Of a stretch of DNA of 64,000 bases, positions 26,130-35,359 are shown in pieces; position 1 is the first letter of the stretch; the number at the start of each line of letters is the position of its first letter. The DNA is taken from positions 1 to 64,000 of the forward strand of contig CAJXSN010000011.1 in assembly GCA_913060895.1 (NCBI GenBank), written 5' to 3'. The notes beneath the pieces were generated by a model. It made no database searches, was not told where the DNA came from, and worked only from the letters and a program-made list of their open reading frames with translations. Source of the DNA: an uncultured Sphingomonadaceae bacterium (lineage in GTDB: Bacteria; Pseudomonadota; Alphaproteobacteria; Sphingomonadales; Sphingomonadaceae). A program made the position numbers and the translations under genes.

Positions 26130-27184
26130 TGCTGAAACCCGGTTCCACCATCGGCATTCTGGGCGGCGGCCAACTGGGCCGGATGCTCGCCATAGCGGCG
26201 GCGCAGATGGGCTACCGCTGCATCGCCTACAGCCCGGAAAAAGAAATCGTCGCAGCGGATGTCTGTGCCGACATTTTCCGTAACAAGTGGGATGACGCGC
26301 AGGCAATGGCGGCCTTTGGGCAGGCCTGCGATGTGGTCACCTGGGAATTCGAGAATGTGCCCGTTGCCCCGCTCGGCGCGCTCGGCGAATTGCTGGTGCC
26401 GAATGCGCGCGCGCTGGAAACCGCTCAGGACCGGCTGAATGAAAAACGCTTCGTCGAAGGGCTCGGCGGCAAGCCTGCGCCCTATGCCACCGTCGACAAC
26501 CGCGCCGATCTGACCGCCGCTATCGAACGGATAGGGACGCCGGGCATCCTGAAGACGCGCGGCGAGGGCTATGACGGCAAGGGTCAGTGGCGCATCCAGT
26601 CCGCCTACGAAGCAGAGGGCATCGCTATTCCTGACACGCCCGCGATCTATGAAGGCTTTATCGAATTCGAAGCCGAGTTCTCGGTCATTCTGGCTCGCGG
26701 GCAGGATGGCGAAATGGTGTTCTGGGACAGTACCCATAATGTCCATGACGGAGGGATGCTGGCGACATCTACCCTGCCCGCCCCCGACATCGTGACAGCG
26801 CAGGTGGGCGAGGCGCGCGATCTGGCGCGGCAGGTGGCCGACGCATTGCGCTATGTCGGCGTGCTGACACTGGAATTCTTCGCCACCGGCAATGGGCCCG
26901 TATTCAACGAGATGGCCCCGCGCGTCCACAATTCCGGCCATTGGACCATCGAGGGCGCGGCTACCAGCCAGTTTGCCAACCACATCCGCGCGATCTGCGG
27001 CCTGCCGCTGGGCGATACCCGCACCATCGCGCCGGGCATGGTGATGCGCAACATAGTGGGCAAGGATGCAAACACAGCGCACAGCGCACTGTCCGACCCC
27101 GCCACGCAGCTGCACCTGTATGGCAAGGCCCGCGCTACGGACGGGCGCAAGATGGGCCACACGACGGCGCTGACATTCGACTGA
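26129..27184 (+). CDS. purK: 5-(carboxyamino)imidazole ribonucleotide synthase
   Basis: 351-aa ATP-grasp enzyme forming N5-CAIR from AIR, ATP and bicarbonate. It starts with the dinucleotide-like motif IGILGGGQLGRMLA. The ATP-grasp residues are in GILKTRGEGYDGKGQW and EFFATGNGPVFNEMAPRVHNSGHW. ATG overlaps the purE stop, and its TGA overlaps the folA ATG, so translation is coupled on both sides. Confidence 0.95.
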   Translation: MLKPGSTIGILGGGQLGRMLAIAAAQMGYRCIAYSPEKEIVAADVCADIFRNKWDDAQAMAAFGQACDVVTWEFENVPVAPLGALGELLVPNARALETAQDRLNEKRFVEGLGGKPAPYATVDNRADLTAAIERIGTPGILKTRGEGYDGKGQWRIQSAYEAEGIAIPDTPAIYEGFIEFEAEFSVILARGQDGEMVFWDSTHNVHDGGMLATSTLPAPDIVTAQVGEARDLARQVADALRYVGVLTLEFFATGNGPVFNEMAPRVHNSGHWTIEGAATSQFANHIRAICGLPLGDTRTIAPGMVMRNIVGKDANTAHSALSDPATQLHLYGKARATDGRKMGHTTALTFD

Positions 27185-27708
27185 TGGGCGAAGTTTTCCT
27201 GATCTACGCCCGCGCCGCAAACGGCACGATTGGCAAGGGCGGTCAATTGCCGTGGCATATTCCTGCGGACCTGAAACGGTTCAAGGCGCTGACTATGGGG
27301 CCCGAGGGAAAAGGGCTGCCGATGATCATGGGCCGCAAGACTTTCGAAAGCCTGCCCGGGATCCTGCCCGGGCGGCACCATATCGTGCTGACCCGGCGTG
27401 AAACCTTCGATGCACCGGGTGCGGATATCGTACGTTCCGTGCCCGAAGCGCTGGCATTCGCCCGGCAGGATGATCCCGAAACCGATATCGCAATCGTTGG
27501 CGGGGCTGCTGTATATGATGTTTTCCGCCCGATGGCAGACCGTGTGGAGCTGACTGAAATCCATGCCGATTTCACCGGCGACACCTTTATGAAACCTTTG
27601 GGCGCGGAATGGGAATTGTCGGCCCGTGAAGATCATCCGGCACGCGCAGACAAGCCTGCATTCTCCTTCCTCACCTATCTCCGCCAGCAAAAAAGTGCCC
27701 CGGCATGA
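27184..27708 (+). CDS. folA: Dihydrofolate reductase
   Basis: 174-aa DHFR. It has the M20-loop region GTIGKGGQLPWHIPADLKRFKALT with the catalytic acid Asp in the DLKRF segment, the NADPH-binding IMGRKTFESLP, and VGGAAVYDVF. It reduces dihydrofolate to tetrahydrofolate, whose one-carbon forms feed purine synthesis by the upstream genes. The start ATG overlaps the purK stop and its stop overlaps ribF by 4 bp. Confidence 0.94.
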   Translation: MGEVFLIYARAANGTIGKGGQLPWHIPADLKRFKALTMGPEGKGLPMIMGRKTFESLPGILPGRHHIVLTRRETFDAPGADIVRSVPEALAFARQDDPETDIAIVGGAAVYDVFRPMADRVELTEIHADFTGDTFMKPLGAEWELSAREDHPARADKPAFSFLTYLRQQKSAPA

Positions 27709-28631
27709 GGTGGCTCGATCACCGTGAGCCCATGCCTGCTTCGTTGCGCGGGGCAATCATCGCGCTGGGCAATTTCGACGGCTTCCACATCGGCCATCAG
27801 GCGGTGGCTGGCGAAGCGATCCAGTGGGCGCGCGCGGAAGGCCGCCCGGCCATTGTCGCAACCTTCGATCCCCACCCGGTGCGCCATTTCAAACCCGACA
27901 CGCCCCCGTTCCGCCTCACTACTCTGGAGCAGCGGCAGGAGCTCTACATCGCCGCCGGAGCCGCAGCGATGCTCGTGTTTCATTTCAATGCCGAGCTTGC
28001 CGGGACCAGCGCAGAAGACTTCATTGCCGACATCCTGATCCGGCGGCTGGGCGCACACGGCGTGGTAACAGGTGAAGATTTCACTTTCGGCCAGCGGGCG
28101 CAGGGCGATGTCGCGATGCTGGCAAAGCGTGGCGCGGAATTGGGGCTGCAATCGCGCACTGTGTCGCCCGTCGAAGACGGCACAGCGCCGGTATCTTCCA
28201 GCCGCATCCGGGCGGCTTTGCGCGAAGGTGATTGCACCACGGCGACCGAGCTTCTAACCCGCCCCTTCGCCATTCGCGGCATCGTCCAGCATGGTGACAA
28301 GCGGGGCCGCGAAATCGGATATCCCACCGCCAATCTGGATATCGAAAGCTATCTGCGTCCGCGCTACGGTATCTACGCCGTGACCGGGAAAGTTCTGGCA
28401 ACCGGCGAAGTGCTGAAAGGCGCGGCCAATCTCGGCGTGCGCCCCCAGTTCGACCCCCCCAAGGAATTGCTGGAGCCGCATTTCTTCGATTTCTCAGGCA
28501 ATCTGTATGGTCAGGAAATCGAAGTAGCCTTCCATCACTTCCTTCGCGGGGAAGCAAAATTCGAATCGCTGGAAGGCCTGATCGCCCAGATGGATCAGGA
28601 CTGCGATACGGCGCGGGCATTGCTTGCATGA
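27705..28631 (+). CDS. ribF: Bifunctional riboflavin kinase/FAD synthetase
   Basis: 308-aa two-domain enzyme. The N-terminal FAD synthetase nucleotidyltransferase has IALGNFDGFHIGHQAV and TFDPHPVRHF. The C-terminal riboflavin kinase has GDKRGREIGYPTANL and the GxANLGVRPQF segment. It converts riboflavin to FMN and then FAD. It overlaps folA and the following gene by 4 bp each. No FMN riboswitch is present upstream, since the gene lies inside an operon. Confidence 0.94.
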   Translation: MRWLDHREPMPASLRGAIIALGNFDGFHIGHQAVAGEAIQWARAEGRPAIVATFDPHPVRHFKPDTPPFRLTTLEQRQELYIAAGAAAMLVFHFNAELAGTSAEDFIADILIRRLGAHGVVTGEDFTFGQRAQGDVAMLAKRGAELGLQSRTVSPVEDGTAPVSSSRIRAALREGDCTTATELLTRPFAIRGIVQHGDKRGREIGYPTANLDIESYLRPRYGIYAVTGKVLATGEVLKGAANLGVRPQFDPPKELLEPHFFDFSGNLYGQEIEVAFHHFLRGEAKFESLEGLIAQMDQDCDTARALLA

Positions 28632-29674
28632 ACAGGTGGCTTGTTCGCATTGGCGCAGGGATCGCCCTGGCCATCCTGATCCTGACCATCGTCAACGCGC
28701 AATGGCTGGCACCCGAGCCGAAGGGCAGCGTTAAACTTGTGGCGCAACACGGTATCGGTCCGCTTCCCCTCACGCCCGGCAGTACGGGGTGCCCCGGTAC
28801 CGCCATCGAAACGCCCTACACCGATTACCTGCCGAACAGCGTCGATAGCATCGTCCGATCCCTGAAACTGGGTGCAGGCATAACGCTGGTGAATGTCAGC
28901 CTGAGCGCCGATGGCGAGATCGTCCTGCTCGGCAGCAACGATCTGTCCTGTCTGACCAATGGGACCGGACAGGTATCAGAGCAGACTGTAGAACAGCTCA
29001 AGACGCTCGACACAGGCTACCGTTACACTGCCGATAGCGGCGAGAGCTTCCCGCTGAGGGGCAAGGGCATCGGCCAGATCGCGACGCTGGCAGAACTGGT
29101 TCCCGCCCTGCCCCGCCGCGCCCGGCTGATGTACAGCCTGCCTGCAGACAATCCGGCGGTAGCGACTGCCCTTCTGGGGCAGCTGGCGGCGCTAGATCGC
29201 GATCCCGTGGCCGTGCGCGATGCCTTTACCGGCGACGTTGCAGCCACGGATATCATCCGTCGGCGCCTTCCCGAAGCATGGGTCTGGAATGCGCAGCAGG
29301 CCCGCGAATGCAGCGGTGATTACAAGCTGTGGGGGTGGACCGGGTATGTGCCCGCCAGTTGCCGGGGCGGAACAATGATTATTCCGGTCGATGGTCAGCT
29401 GCTCTATTGGGGTTGGCCCAACCGTCTGATTGCGCGGATAGAGGCGCATGGCGGCCAGATTATCATGACCGGATCTCATGGGTCGGGCGCCCCACTCCCC
29501 GGCATTGCCTTGCCCGAGACCCTCGGAGAGGTTCCCGCCAGTTTCAACGGGTTTCTGATGACGGCTGATATCTTCTCCATTGCGCCCGCGCTGCACACGA
29601 GGCTGGACAACCGCACGCAGGCCGAAATTGATGCGACTATCCGCGCGATGCAGGCGCGGCGTTCCTCTGAGTGA
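28628..29674 (+). CDS. GDPD-like membrane-anchored protein with degenerate active site
   Basis: 348-aa protein with one N-terminal signal-anchor helix, then a domain that follows the glycerophosphodiester phosphodiesterase (GDPD) pattern. The family block DGEIVLLGSNDLSCLTNGTGQVSEQT aligns with the canonical 'DG..VVxHDxxLxRxTNGTG'. The catalytic residues are largely replaced: HRG appears as QHG, the ENT motif as NSVDS, the metal-binding ExD as VNVS, and HD as ND. It probably sits on the periplasmic face. It overlaps ribF by 4 bp and precedes ileS by 60 bp. A pseudoenzyme role is inference. Confidence 0.7.
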   Translation: MNRWLVRIGAGIALAILILTIVNAQWLAPEPKGSVKLVAQHGIGPLPLTPGSTGCPGTAIETPYTDYLPNSVDSIVRSLKLGAGITLVNVSLSADGEIVLLGSNDLSCLTNGTGQVSEQTVEQLKTLDTGYRYTADSGESFPLRGKGIGQIATLAELVPALPRRARLMYSLPADNPAVATALLGQLAALDRDPVAVRDAFTGDVAATDIIRRRLPEAWVWNAQQARECSGDYKLWGWTGYVPASCRGGTMIIPVDGQLLYWGWPNRLIARIEAHGGQIIMTGSHGSGAPLPGIALPETLGEVPASFNGFLMTADIFSIAPALHTRLDNRTQAEIDATIRAMQARRSSE

Positions 29675-29734
29675 GCGCCTTGCGACAAGCAGGCTTTATC
29701 CGCCCCGCATTATGCCCTAACCGCCCTGCCCATC

Positions 29735-32620
29735 ATGTCCGATAGCAAGCCCGACTATAAAAGCACCGTCTTCCTGCCGAAGACCGACTTCCCCATGAAG
29801 GCGGGGCTGCCGCAGAAAGAGCCGGGTATCCTGGCGCGCTGGCAGGACGAGAAGCTGTACGAGGAACTGCGCGAAACCCGCGCCGGGCGCGAAAAGTTCA
29901 TCCTCCATGACGGCCCGCCTTACGCCAATGGCGACATGCATATCGGCCATGCGCTGAACCATGTGCTGAAAGACACCGTGGTTCGCACGCAAAGCCTGAT
30001 GGGCAAGGACGCGCCCTATGTGCCGGGCTGGGATTGCCACGGCCTGCCGATCGAATGGAAGGTGGAGGAACTCTACCGCAAGAAGAAGCTTAACAAGAAG
30101 GAAGTCCCGCCCAAGGAATTCCGCGCCGAATGCCGCGAATACGCCCAGAAATGGGTCGATGTGCAGCGCGAGCAGCTGAAACGCCTGGGCATTCAGGGCC
30201 GGTGGGACAAACCCTACCTGACCATGCGCCCCGAAGCGGAAGGCGCGATTGTCGCCGAACTGCACAAATTCGCCGAGACCGGCCAGCTCTATCGCGGCGC
30301 AAAGCCGGTGATGTGGTCGCCGGTCGAGGAAACCGCGCTGGCCGATGCCGAGGTCGAATATGCCGACCTGACCGACAGCCCTCAGATCGATGTGGCGTTC
30401 GAGATTGTCGAAAGCGGCATCCCCGAACTGGTCGGCGCGCATGCGGTAATCTGGACGACGACGCCTTGGACGATTCCGGTTAATCAGGCGCTCGCGTATG
30501 GGCCGGCGGTTGAGTATGCTTTGGTCGAATTTACCAAGACCGGCTTGGCGATGCCGAGCGAAGATGGCACTCCCTACTTCGGTCCAGACGACGAGTATCG
30601 TTTCTTGATCGCTACGCCACTGCTTGACAGCTTCGAAGCGCGTCTCGGTCACGATTGGTCAAAGGGTGAAATTGTCTGGACCGGAAAAGGCTCCGCCCTA
30701 GCCGGAACAATCGTCCGCCACCCGATGCATCATCTTGGCGGGTTCTACGCCAAGCCGCGCCCCATGCTCGCGGGCGATTTTGTCACCACCGACAGCGGCA
30801 CCGGCATCGTCCATATGTCGCCCGATCACGGCGAGGACGATTTCGACTTGTGCAAGGCGAACGGCATCGATCCGGTGTTCGCCGTCATGGGCGACGGACG
30901 CTACCGCGACGACTGGCTGTGGCTGGGCGGAGATGATGACCGCCGCCGCAGCGTCATCAACAAGCCGTTTAACGCGCCCGACGGGCCGATCTGCAATGAT
31001 CTGCGCGAGGCAGGCGCGCTGCTATCGGCCAGCGCCGATTACCACCACAGCTACCCGCATTCCTGGCGCTCCAAGGCCAAGGTCGTCTATCGCTGCACTC
31101 CGCAATGGTTCATCTCGATCGACGAGACACTCGATTTCCAGATGCCGCGATGCGCCGAAGAAGCACAGATTCGTGCGGACCAGAACGATGGGGAGACCCT
31201 TCGCGCGATCGCATTGTCCGAAATCGAGCGCGTGCGCTTCGTACCGGAGAAGGGCCGCAACCGCCTGCGCAGTATGGTGGAGGGCAGACCTGACTGGTTG
31301 ATCAGCCGCCAGCGCGCATGGGGCGTGCCGCTCGCGCTGTTCGTCCACCGTGAAACCGGCGAATTGCTGGTCAACGCGGAAGTGAACGCCCGCATTCAAG
31401 CTGCCATCACCGCCGGTACGGTCGACGCATGGGAAGAAAGCCGCGCTGCCGAATTCCTTGGCTCCGATCGCAACCCCGACGACTACGAGATGGTCACCGA
31501 CATTCTCGATGTATGGTTCGATAGTGGCTCCACCCACGCCTTCGTGCTGGAATCGGACGAATGGCCCGAACTTCAATCGCCCGCTGATCTTTATCTGGAA
31601 GGCAGCGACCAGCATCGCGGCTGGTTCCAGTCGAGCCTGCTGGAAAGCTGCGGCACACGGGGCCGTGCGCCTTACGACGCAGTACTGACTCACGGCTTCA
31701 CTATGGACCCCAAGGGGTTCAAGATGTCGAAATCGCTCGGCAATACGGTCGATCCGCTGAAGGTGATGGAGCAATACGGCGCGGATATCGTCCGCCTGTG
31801 GGCGCTGAGTGTCGATTACACCGAAGACCACCGCATCGGGAACGAAATCCTGAAGGGTGTGGGCGACCAGTACCGCCGCCTGCGCAACACGTTCCGCTAT
31901 CTGCTGGGCGCGCTGAACGGCTTTGTCGGCGATGCCGGTGATGTGGGCGAAGTGCCGGAACTGGAAATCTATGTCCTGTCATTGCTGGCAGATCTGGACG
32001 GCAAACTGAAGCAGGCGGCGAACGATTACGACTTCAACACCTACACACGCTTGCTCGTTGATTTCTGCAACGAAGATTTGAGCGCGTTCTTCTTCGATAT
32101 CCGCAAGGATACGCTGTATTGCGACGGGCCAGACAGCACGGTTCGCAATGCTTATCGCACCGTGCTCGACCTGCTGTTCCATGCGTTGGTCCGCTATGCC
32201 GCTCCGGTTCTGGTCTTCACGTCCGAAGAGGTGTGGGGCACGCGCTATCCCGATGGCGGCAGCGTTCACCTTCTGGAGTGGCCGCAAGTTCCCGCCGTGA
32301 CCGCCGACACCGCGCGCTGGGAACAGCTGCGAATCTTGCGCGAGCGTGTAACCGAGGCCATCGAGCCGCTGCGCCGCGAGAAAACCATCCGCTCTAGCAA
32401 TGAAGCCGACGTTACCGTACCCGCTGCGGACATTCCCGAAGGCTTCACCGACGAAGCTTTGGCAGAGCTGTTCATTTGTGCGTCAGTCACGCGCAGCGAT
32501 GGAGACAGCGTGACTGTTACGCGCTCCACCGAAGACAAATGCGGCCGCTGCTGGCGTCTTTTGCCCAGTGTGGCCGAAGACGGCGCGCTGTGTGACCGGT
32601 GCGAAGGAGTGGTCGGATGA
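29735..32620 (+). CDS. ileS: Isoleucyl-tRNA synthetase
   Basis: 961-aa class I synthetase. HIGH is at residues 69-72 (DMHIGHALN), the editing (CP1) domain follows with WTTTPWTIPVN, and KMSKS is at 663-667 (FKMSKSLGNTVDP). The C-terminus has a zinc finger with two CxxC pairs (CGRCW ... CDRC). It charges tRNA-Ile and edits valine. Its stop overlaps the lspA ATG by 4 bp; ileS-lspA coupling is common in proteobacteria. Codon choice within about 30480-30720 looks less GC-biased than the rest. Confidence 0.96.
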   Translation: MSDSKPDYKSTVFLPKTDFPMKAGLPQKEPGILARWQDEKLYEELRETRAGREKFILHDGPPYANGDMHIGHALNHVLKDTVVRTQSLMGKDAPYVPGWDCHGLPIEWKVEELYRKKKLNKKEVPPKEFRAECREYAQKWVDVQREQLKRLGIQGRWDKPYLTMRPEAEGAIVAELHKFAETGQLYRGAKPVMWSPVEETALADAEVEYADLTDSPQIDVAFEIVESGIPELVGAHAVIWTTTPWTIPVNQALAYGPAVEYALVEFTKTGLAMPSEDGTPYFGPDDEYRFLIATPLLDSFEARLGHDWSKGEIVWTGKGSALAGTIVRHPMHHLGGFYAKPRPMLAGDFVTTDSGTGIVHMSPDHGEDDFDLCKANGIDPVFAVMGDGRYRDDWLWLGGDDDRRRSVINKPFNAPDGPICNDLREAGALLSASADYHHSYPHSWRSKAKVVYRCTPQWFISIDETLDFQMPRCAEEAQIRADQNDGETLRAIALSEIERVRFVPEKGRNRLRSMVEGRPDWLISRQRAWGVPLALFVHRETGELLVNAEVNARIQAAITAGTVDAWEESRAAEFLGSDRNPDDYEMVTDILDVWFDSGSTHAFVLESDEWPELQSPADLYLEGSDQHRGWFQSSLLESCGTRGRAPYDAVLTHGFTMDPKGFKMSKSLGNTVDPLKVMEQYGADIVRLWALSVDYTEDHRIGNEILKGVGDQYRRLRNTFRYLLGALNGFVGDAGDVGEVPELEIYVLSLLADLDGKLKQAANDYDFNTYTRLLVDFCNEDLSAFFFDIRKDTLYCDGPDSTVRNAYRTVLDLLFHALVRYAAPVLVFTSEEVWGTRYPDGGSVHLLEWPQVPAVTADTARWEQLRILRERVTEAIEPLRREKTIRSSNEADVTVPAADIPEGFTDEALAELFICASVTRSDGDSVTVTRSTEDKCGRCWRLLPSVAEDGALCDRCEGVVG

Positions 32621-33153
32621 GCAGTATTGTCACCAAAAACCGCCTGATTGGCCTCGCCATTGCGGTAATCGTTTGCGCCGCGGACCAGTACATCAAATGG
32701 CTGGTGCGTGTGCCGCTGGAGCTGCGTGAAAAGGGCGTGATCGAACTGATCCCGTTCTTCGACCTGCGTTGGACCCAGAATTTCGGTGTGTCGCTTGGTA
32801 TGTTCGAAGCGACCAGCATGGAGATGCGCTGGATACTGGTGCTGGTTACCGCGCTGATTGCCGTCGTGGTGCTGGTCTGGATGCTGCGCGAACGCTCGAT
32901 GGGCGAGATACTGGGCCTCAGCCTGATATTGGGCGGCGCACTGGGCAATATCTACGACCGCTACGCCTGGGGCTATGTGATCGATTATGCCGATCTGCAT
33001 TTCGGCGAATTTCGCCCCTTCCTCATCTTCAACATAGCCGATGCTGCGATCACCATCGGCGTGCTGATAATCCTTGCCCGCTCCTTCTTCCTGCGCGACA
33101 GTGAAGAAAGCACACCAAAAGACGCCAAAGCTGCGTCTCCGGAGACGAATTGA
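32617..33153 (+). CDS. lspA: Prolipoprotein signal peptidase (SPase II)
   Basis: 178-aa four-helix inner-membrane aspartyl protease that removes lipoprotein signal peptides. The first catalytic aspartate lies in the GNIYDRY/VIDYAD region and the second in FNIADAAITIG. The ATG overlaps the ileS stop (ATGA). The C-terminal tail is charged and lies in the cytoplasm. The next gene encodes a lipoprotein and overlaps lspA by 1 bp. Confidence 0.94.
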   Translation: MSSIVTKNRLIGLAIAVIVCAADQYIKWLVRVPLELREKGVIELIPFFDLRWTQNFGVSLGMFEATSMEMRWILVLVTALIAVVVLVWMLRERSMGEILGLSLILGGALGNIYDRYAWGYVIDYADLHFGEFRPFLIFNIADAAITIGVLIILARSFFLRDSEESTPKDAKAASPETN

Positions 33154-33566
33154 TGCGTATTATCGCCTTTAAGCCCGCCCTACTCTCTCTCGCAACGCTG
33201 GCTATGGCTGGCTGCAGCAGCGGCGGTTTGCTGGACCGCGACCGGCCTGATGAATTCGCCGTGCAGCGTCAGGCTCCGTTGGTGATACCGCCCGATTTCA
33301 ACCTGGTTCCCCCCACCGATGGCGCCCCCCGGCCGGCTGGCGGCACGGCCAGCGAGCAGGCTCTGGATGTATTGTTCGGTGGCCCCGCGGCCCGCTCCAG
33401 CGTGGAAACCAGTGTTCTCGACCGCGCCGGTGAAGCAGCACCCGGCATACGTTCATCAGTCGGTAGCGAAAAAACCAATACCGTCGCCAAGGGCCGCGTG
33501 ACGCGTGACATCATCGCTGCGCCCGAGGGGGATGGGCAGGCTGCCCAAGCGGTCATTCCCGGCTAA
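33153..33566 (+). CDS. DUF3035 lipoprotein
   Basis: 137-aa lipoprotein with signal and lipobox LAMAGCSS (Cys about 21). The DUF3035 hallmark PDEFAVQRQAPLVIPPDFNL follows. The rest is probably disordered and Pro/Gly/Ala-rich. The ATG overlaps the lspA TGA, with GGAG upstream. DUF3035 lipoproteins follow lspA in many alphaproteobacteria; a role in outer-membrane assembly has been suggested but is not shown by this sequence. Confidence 0.87.
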   Translation: MRIIAFKPALLSLATLAMAGCSSGGLLDRDRPDEFAVQRQAPLVIPPDFNLVPPTDGAPRPAGGTASEQALDVLFGGPAARSSVETSVLDRAGEAAPGIRSSVGSEKTNTVAKGRVTRDIIAAPEGDGQAAQAVIPG

Positions 33567-33587
33567 TTTCTTTGGAACATACAAAAC

Positions 33588-33622
33588 AAAAAGGGCGGCG
33601 AAATCAATCGCCGCCCTTTTTT
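33588..33622. terminator. Bidirectional Rho-independent terminator
   Basis: Inverted repeat of 14-bp arms (AAAAAGGGCGGCGA / TCGCCGCCCTTTTT) with a 6-nt loop. It yields a T-tract on both strands. It lies between the convergent DUF3035 and CsbD genes and can end both transcripts. Confidence 0.93.
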
Positions 33623-33636
33623 GTTGGAGGGAAGAA

Positions 33637-33807
33637 TTAGACCTTGTCGCCCAAGGCACCCTTCACTTCGCCCTTCAGATTTTGGGCTTCTCCCTTGCGT
33701 TCCTGGGCCTTGCCCTCGGCACGCGTTTCAGGATCGTTCGATGCTTGCTTCACGTTGCCTGCAGCTTCGTTTGCAATGCCTTTTGCTTTATCTTTCAGTT
33801 CGCCCAT
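33637..33807 (-). CDS. CsbD-family stress protein
   Basis: 56-aa hydrophilic Lys/Glu/Ala/Gly-rich protein with the CsbD pattern (MGELKDKAKGIANEAAGNVK ... KGEVKGALGDKV). CsbD-like proteins are induced by general stress in many bacteria; molecular function unknown. ATG 33807 has AGGAG upstream. Convergent with DUF3035 across a shared terminator. Confidence 0.9.
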   Translation of the reverse strand: MGELKDKAKGIANEAAGNVKQASNDPETRAEGKAQERKGEAQNLKGEVKGALGDKV

Positions 33808-33957
33808 TGGTATTCTCCTGCTAATATGGCCCGCCGGCAGGAATGTGCCTGTCGGTGGCAAGCCGCAGGATGGCGGCTCAATCTATCAACGACTTAACTC
33901 TGATTCGGTGCCGCGCCTGATACACGATAGCGCCAGAATGCCCTTTTACAGCGACAA

Positions 33958-34947
33958 TCAGATAAGTCCCGCCAGCGGACTACTGGGATCCGCATATTTT
34001 CGCGTTCCCATACGCCCGGCCAGATAGGCGTCGCGGCCAGCCTCCACCGCCAGTTTCATCGCGCGGGCCATGCGAATCGGGTCCTTTGCCTCGGCAATCG
34101 CGGTGTTCATCAGTACACCATCACAGCCCAGCTCCATCGCTACTGCTGCATCGCTTGCCGTGCCGACGCCGGCATCGACCAGCACGGGCACTTTCGCGCC
34201 TTCCACGATCAGACGGATGGTCACGCGGTTCTGGATACCCAGCCCGCTGCCGATCGGTGCGCCCAACGGCATGATGGCAACGGCGCCCGCTTCTTCCAGC
34301 TGCTGTGCGGCGATCGGATCGTCCACGCAATAGACCATTGGATGGAAGCCTTCTTTGGCCAACACTTCGGTAGCCTTTAGCGTTTCACGCATATCGGGAT
34401 AGAGCGTGCGCGCCTCGCCCAGCACCTCCAGTTTCACCAGATCCCAGCCGCCTGCTTCACGCGCGAGCCGCAGAGTGCGAATCGCGTCATCGGCAGTGAA
34501 ACAGCCCGCCGTGTTGGGTAGGTATGTCGTTTCTTTGGGGTCGATGAAATCCGTCAGCATGGGTGCTTTGGGGTCGGTGACATTGACCCGGCGCACCGCA
34601 ACGGTGACGATTTCCGCGCCGCTTGCTTTCAATGCTGCGGCATTCTGCTCGAAGTCCGTATACTTGCCAGTGCCTACAATCAGCCGGGAGCGGAAGGTAT
34701 GGCCCGCTACGCTCCATGTATCGGCATCACTTGCAGCATCGCCCCCACCTACAAAATGCACGATTTCCAGCACATCGCCATCACCCAGCGTCACTGCACC
34801 CAGTTCCGAGCGCGGCGCGATTACGCCATTGCGCTCCACCGCAACTTTCTCAGGCTCCAGATCCAGCTCGCGCACCAGATCGGCCACTGTGCGGGCGGTG
34901 GTACTGCGGCTTTCGCCGTTGACGGTAATCGTGTGGTTCTCGCTCAT
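33958..34947 (-). CDS. thiG: Fused ThiS-ThiG thiazole synthase
   Basis: 329-aa fusion. Residues 1-69 are a complete ThiS sulfur-carrier domain ending in EIVHFVGGG, exactly where free-standing ThiS ends. About ten linker residues follow, then a full ThiG barrel: [11 protein letters not shown], the catalytic-lysine segment LVKLEVLGE, and the phosphate loop [12 protein letters not shown]. ThiG builds the thiamine thiazole from DXP, dehydroglycine and ThiS-thiocarboxylate. Because the Gly-Gly tail is internal, sulfur loading would need processing or another route. An annotated bifunctional family of this form exists. ATG 34947 is chosen over the TTG at 34968. Confidence 0.92.
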   Translation of the reverse strand: MSENHTITVNGESRSTTARTVADLVRELDLEPEKVAVERNGVIAPRSELGAVTLGDGDVLEIVHFVGGGDAASDADTWSVAGHTFRSRLIVGTGKYTDFEQNAAALKASGAEIVTVAVRRVNVTDPKAPMLTDFIDPKETTYLPNTAGCFTADDAIRTLRLAREAGGWDLVKLEVLGEARTLYPDMRETLKATEVLAKEGFHPMVYCVDDPIAAQQLEEAGAVAIMPLGAPIGSGLGIQNRVTIRLIVEGAKVPVLVDAGVGTASDAAVAMELGCDGVLMNTAIAEAKDPIRMARAMKLAVEAGRDAYLAGRMGTRKYADPSSPLAGLI

Positions 34948-34964
34948 GCCAAGCGAGATAGCGG

Positions 34965-35348
34965 TCAACGCGCGTCAGACAAGTGCGGGCGCAAATTGAG
35001 AATGTGGCCCAGCGATACCAAAGCGACGCCGATAATCGTCAGAACCGCCTCTTCCATCCCGTGCGGCGCAGCCAGCGCGCCGCCCATGAAGGAAAGCCCC
35101 ATCATCGCGACGACGAACGGGGCACGGCGGCGGTGACGCAGCGCGCCCCAGCCGATGGTTACCGCCGCGATGATGAGCGCAACCAGCAGGCCCCAGCGGT
35201 GAATATCGGGCGCGAGAAACCACTGTCCGCCCAGACCCAGCGCAGAGATAATCGCAATACTGGCCAGGCAATGCACTGCGCATAATCCCGAAAGAACGAT
35301 ACCCGCACGGTCAAGCCGCTGGCGCATGGGATTAAGGGGCCGAGTCAT
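34965..35348 (-). CDS. MerC-domain membrane protein
   Basis: 127-aa protein with four hydrophobic segments. A CxxxC pair (Cys23 and Cys27 in [11 protein letters not shown]) sits at the start of the first helix, the MerC metal-binding signature. Chromosomal MerC proteins without mer genes are thought to move divalent metals such as zinc rather than mercury. The open frame extends to 35747 antisense to ctaA, but the ATG at 35348 is the credible start. A palindrome lies just upstream. It precedes thiSG with a 17-bp gap. Confidence 0.85.
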   Translation of the reverse strand: MTRPLNPMRQRLDRAGIVLSGLCAVHCLASIAIISALGLGGQWFLAPDIHRWGLLVALIIAAVTIGWGALRHRRRAPFVVAMMGLSFMGGALAAPHGMEEAVLTIIGVALVSLGHILNLRPHLSDAR

Positions 35349-35359
35349 TATGCGAATCC

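Noticed and set aside
25493-27220. 575-aa minus-strand open frame
   Set aside because: It is antisense to purE and purK, which have clear motifs and overlapping starts; long antisense frames are expected in this GC-rich codon usage.
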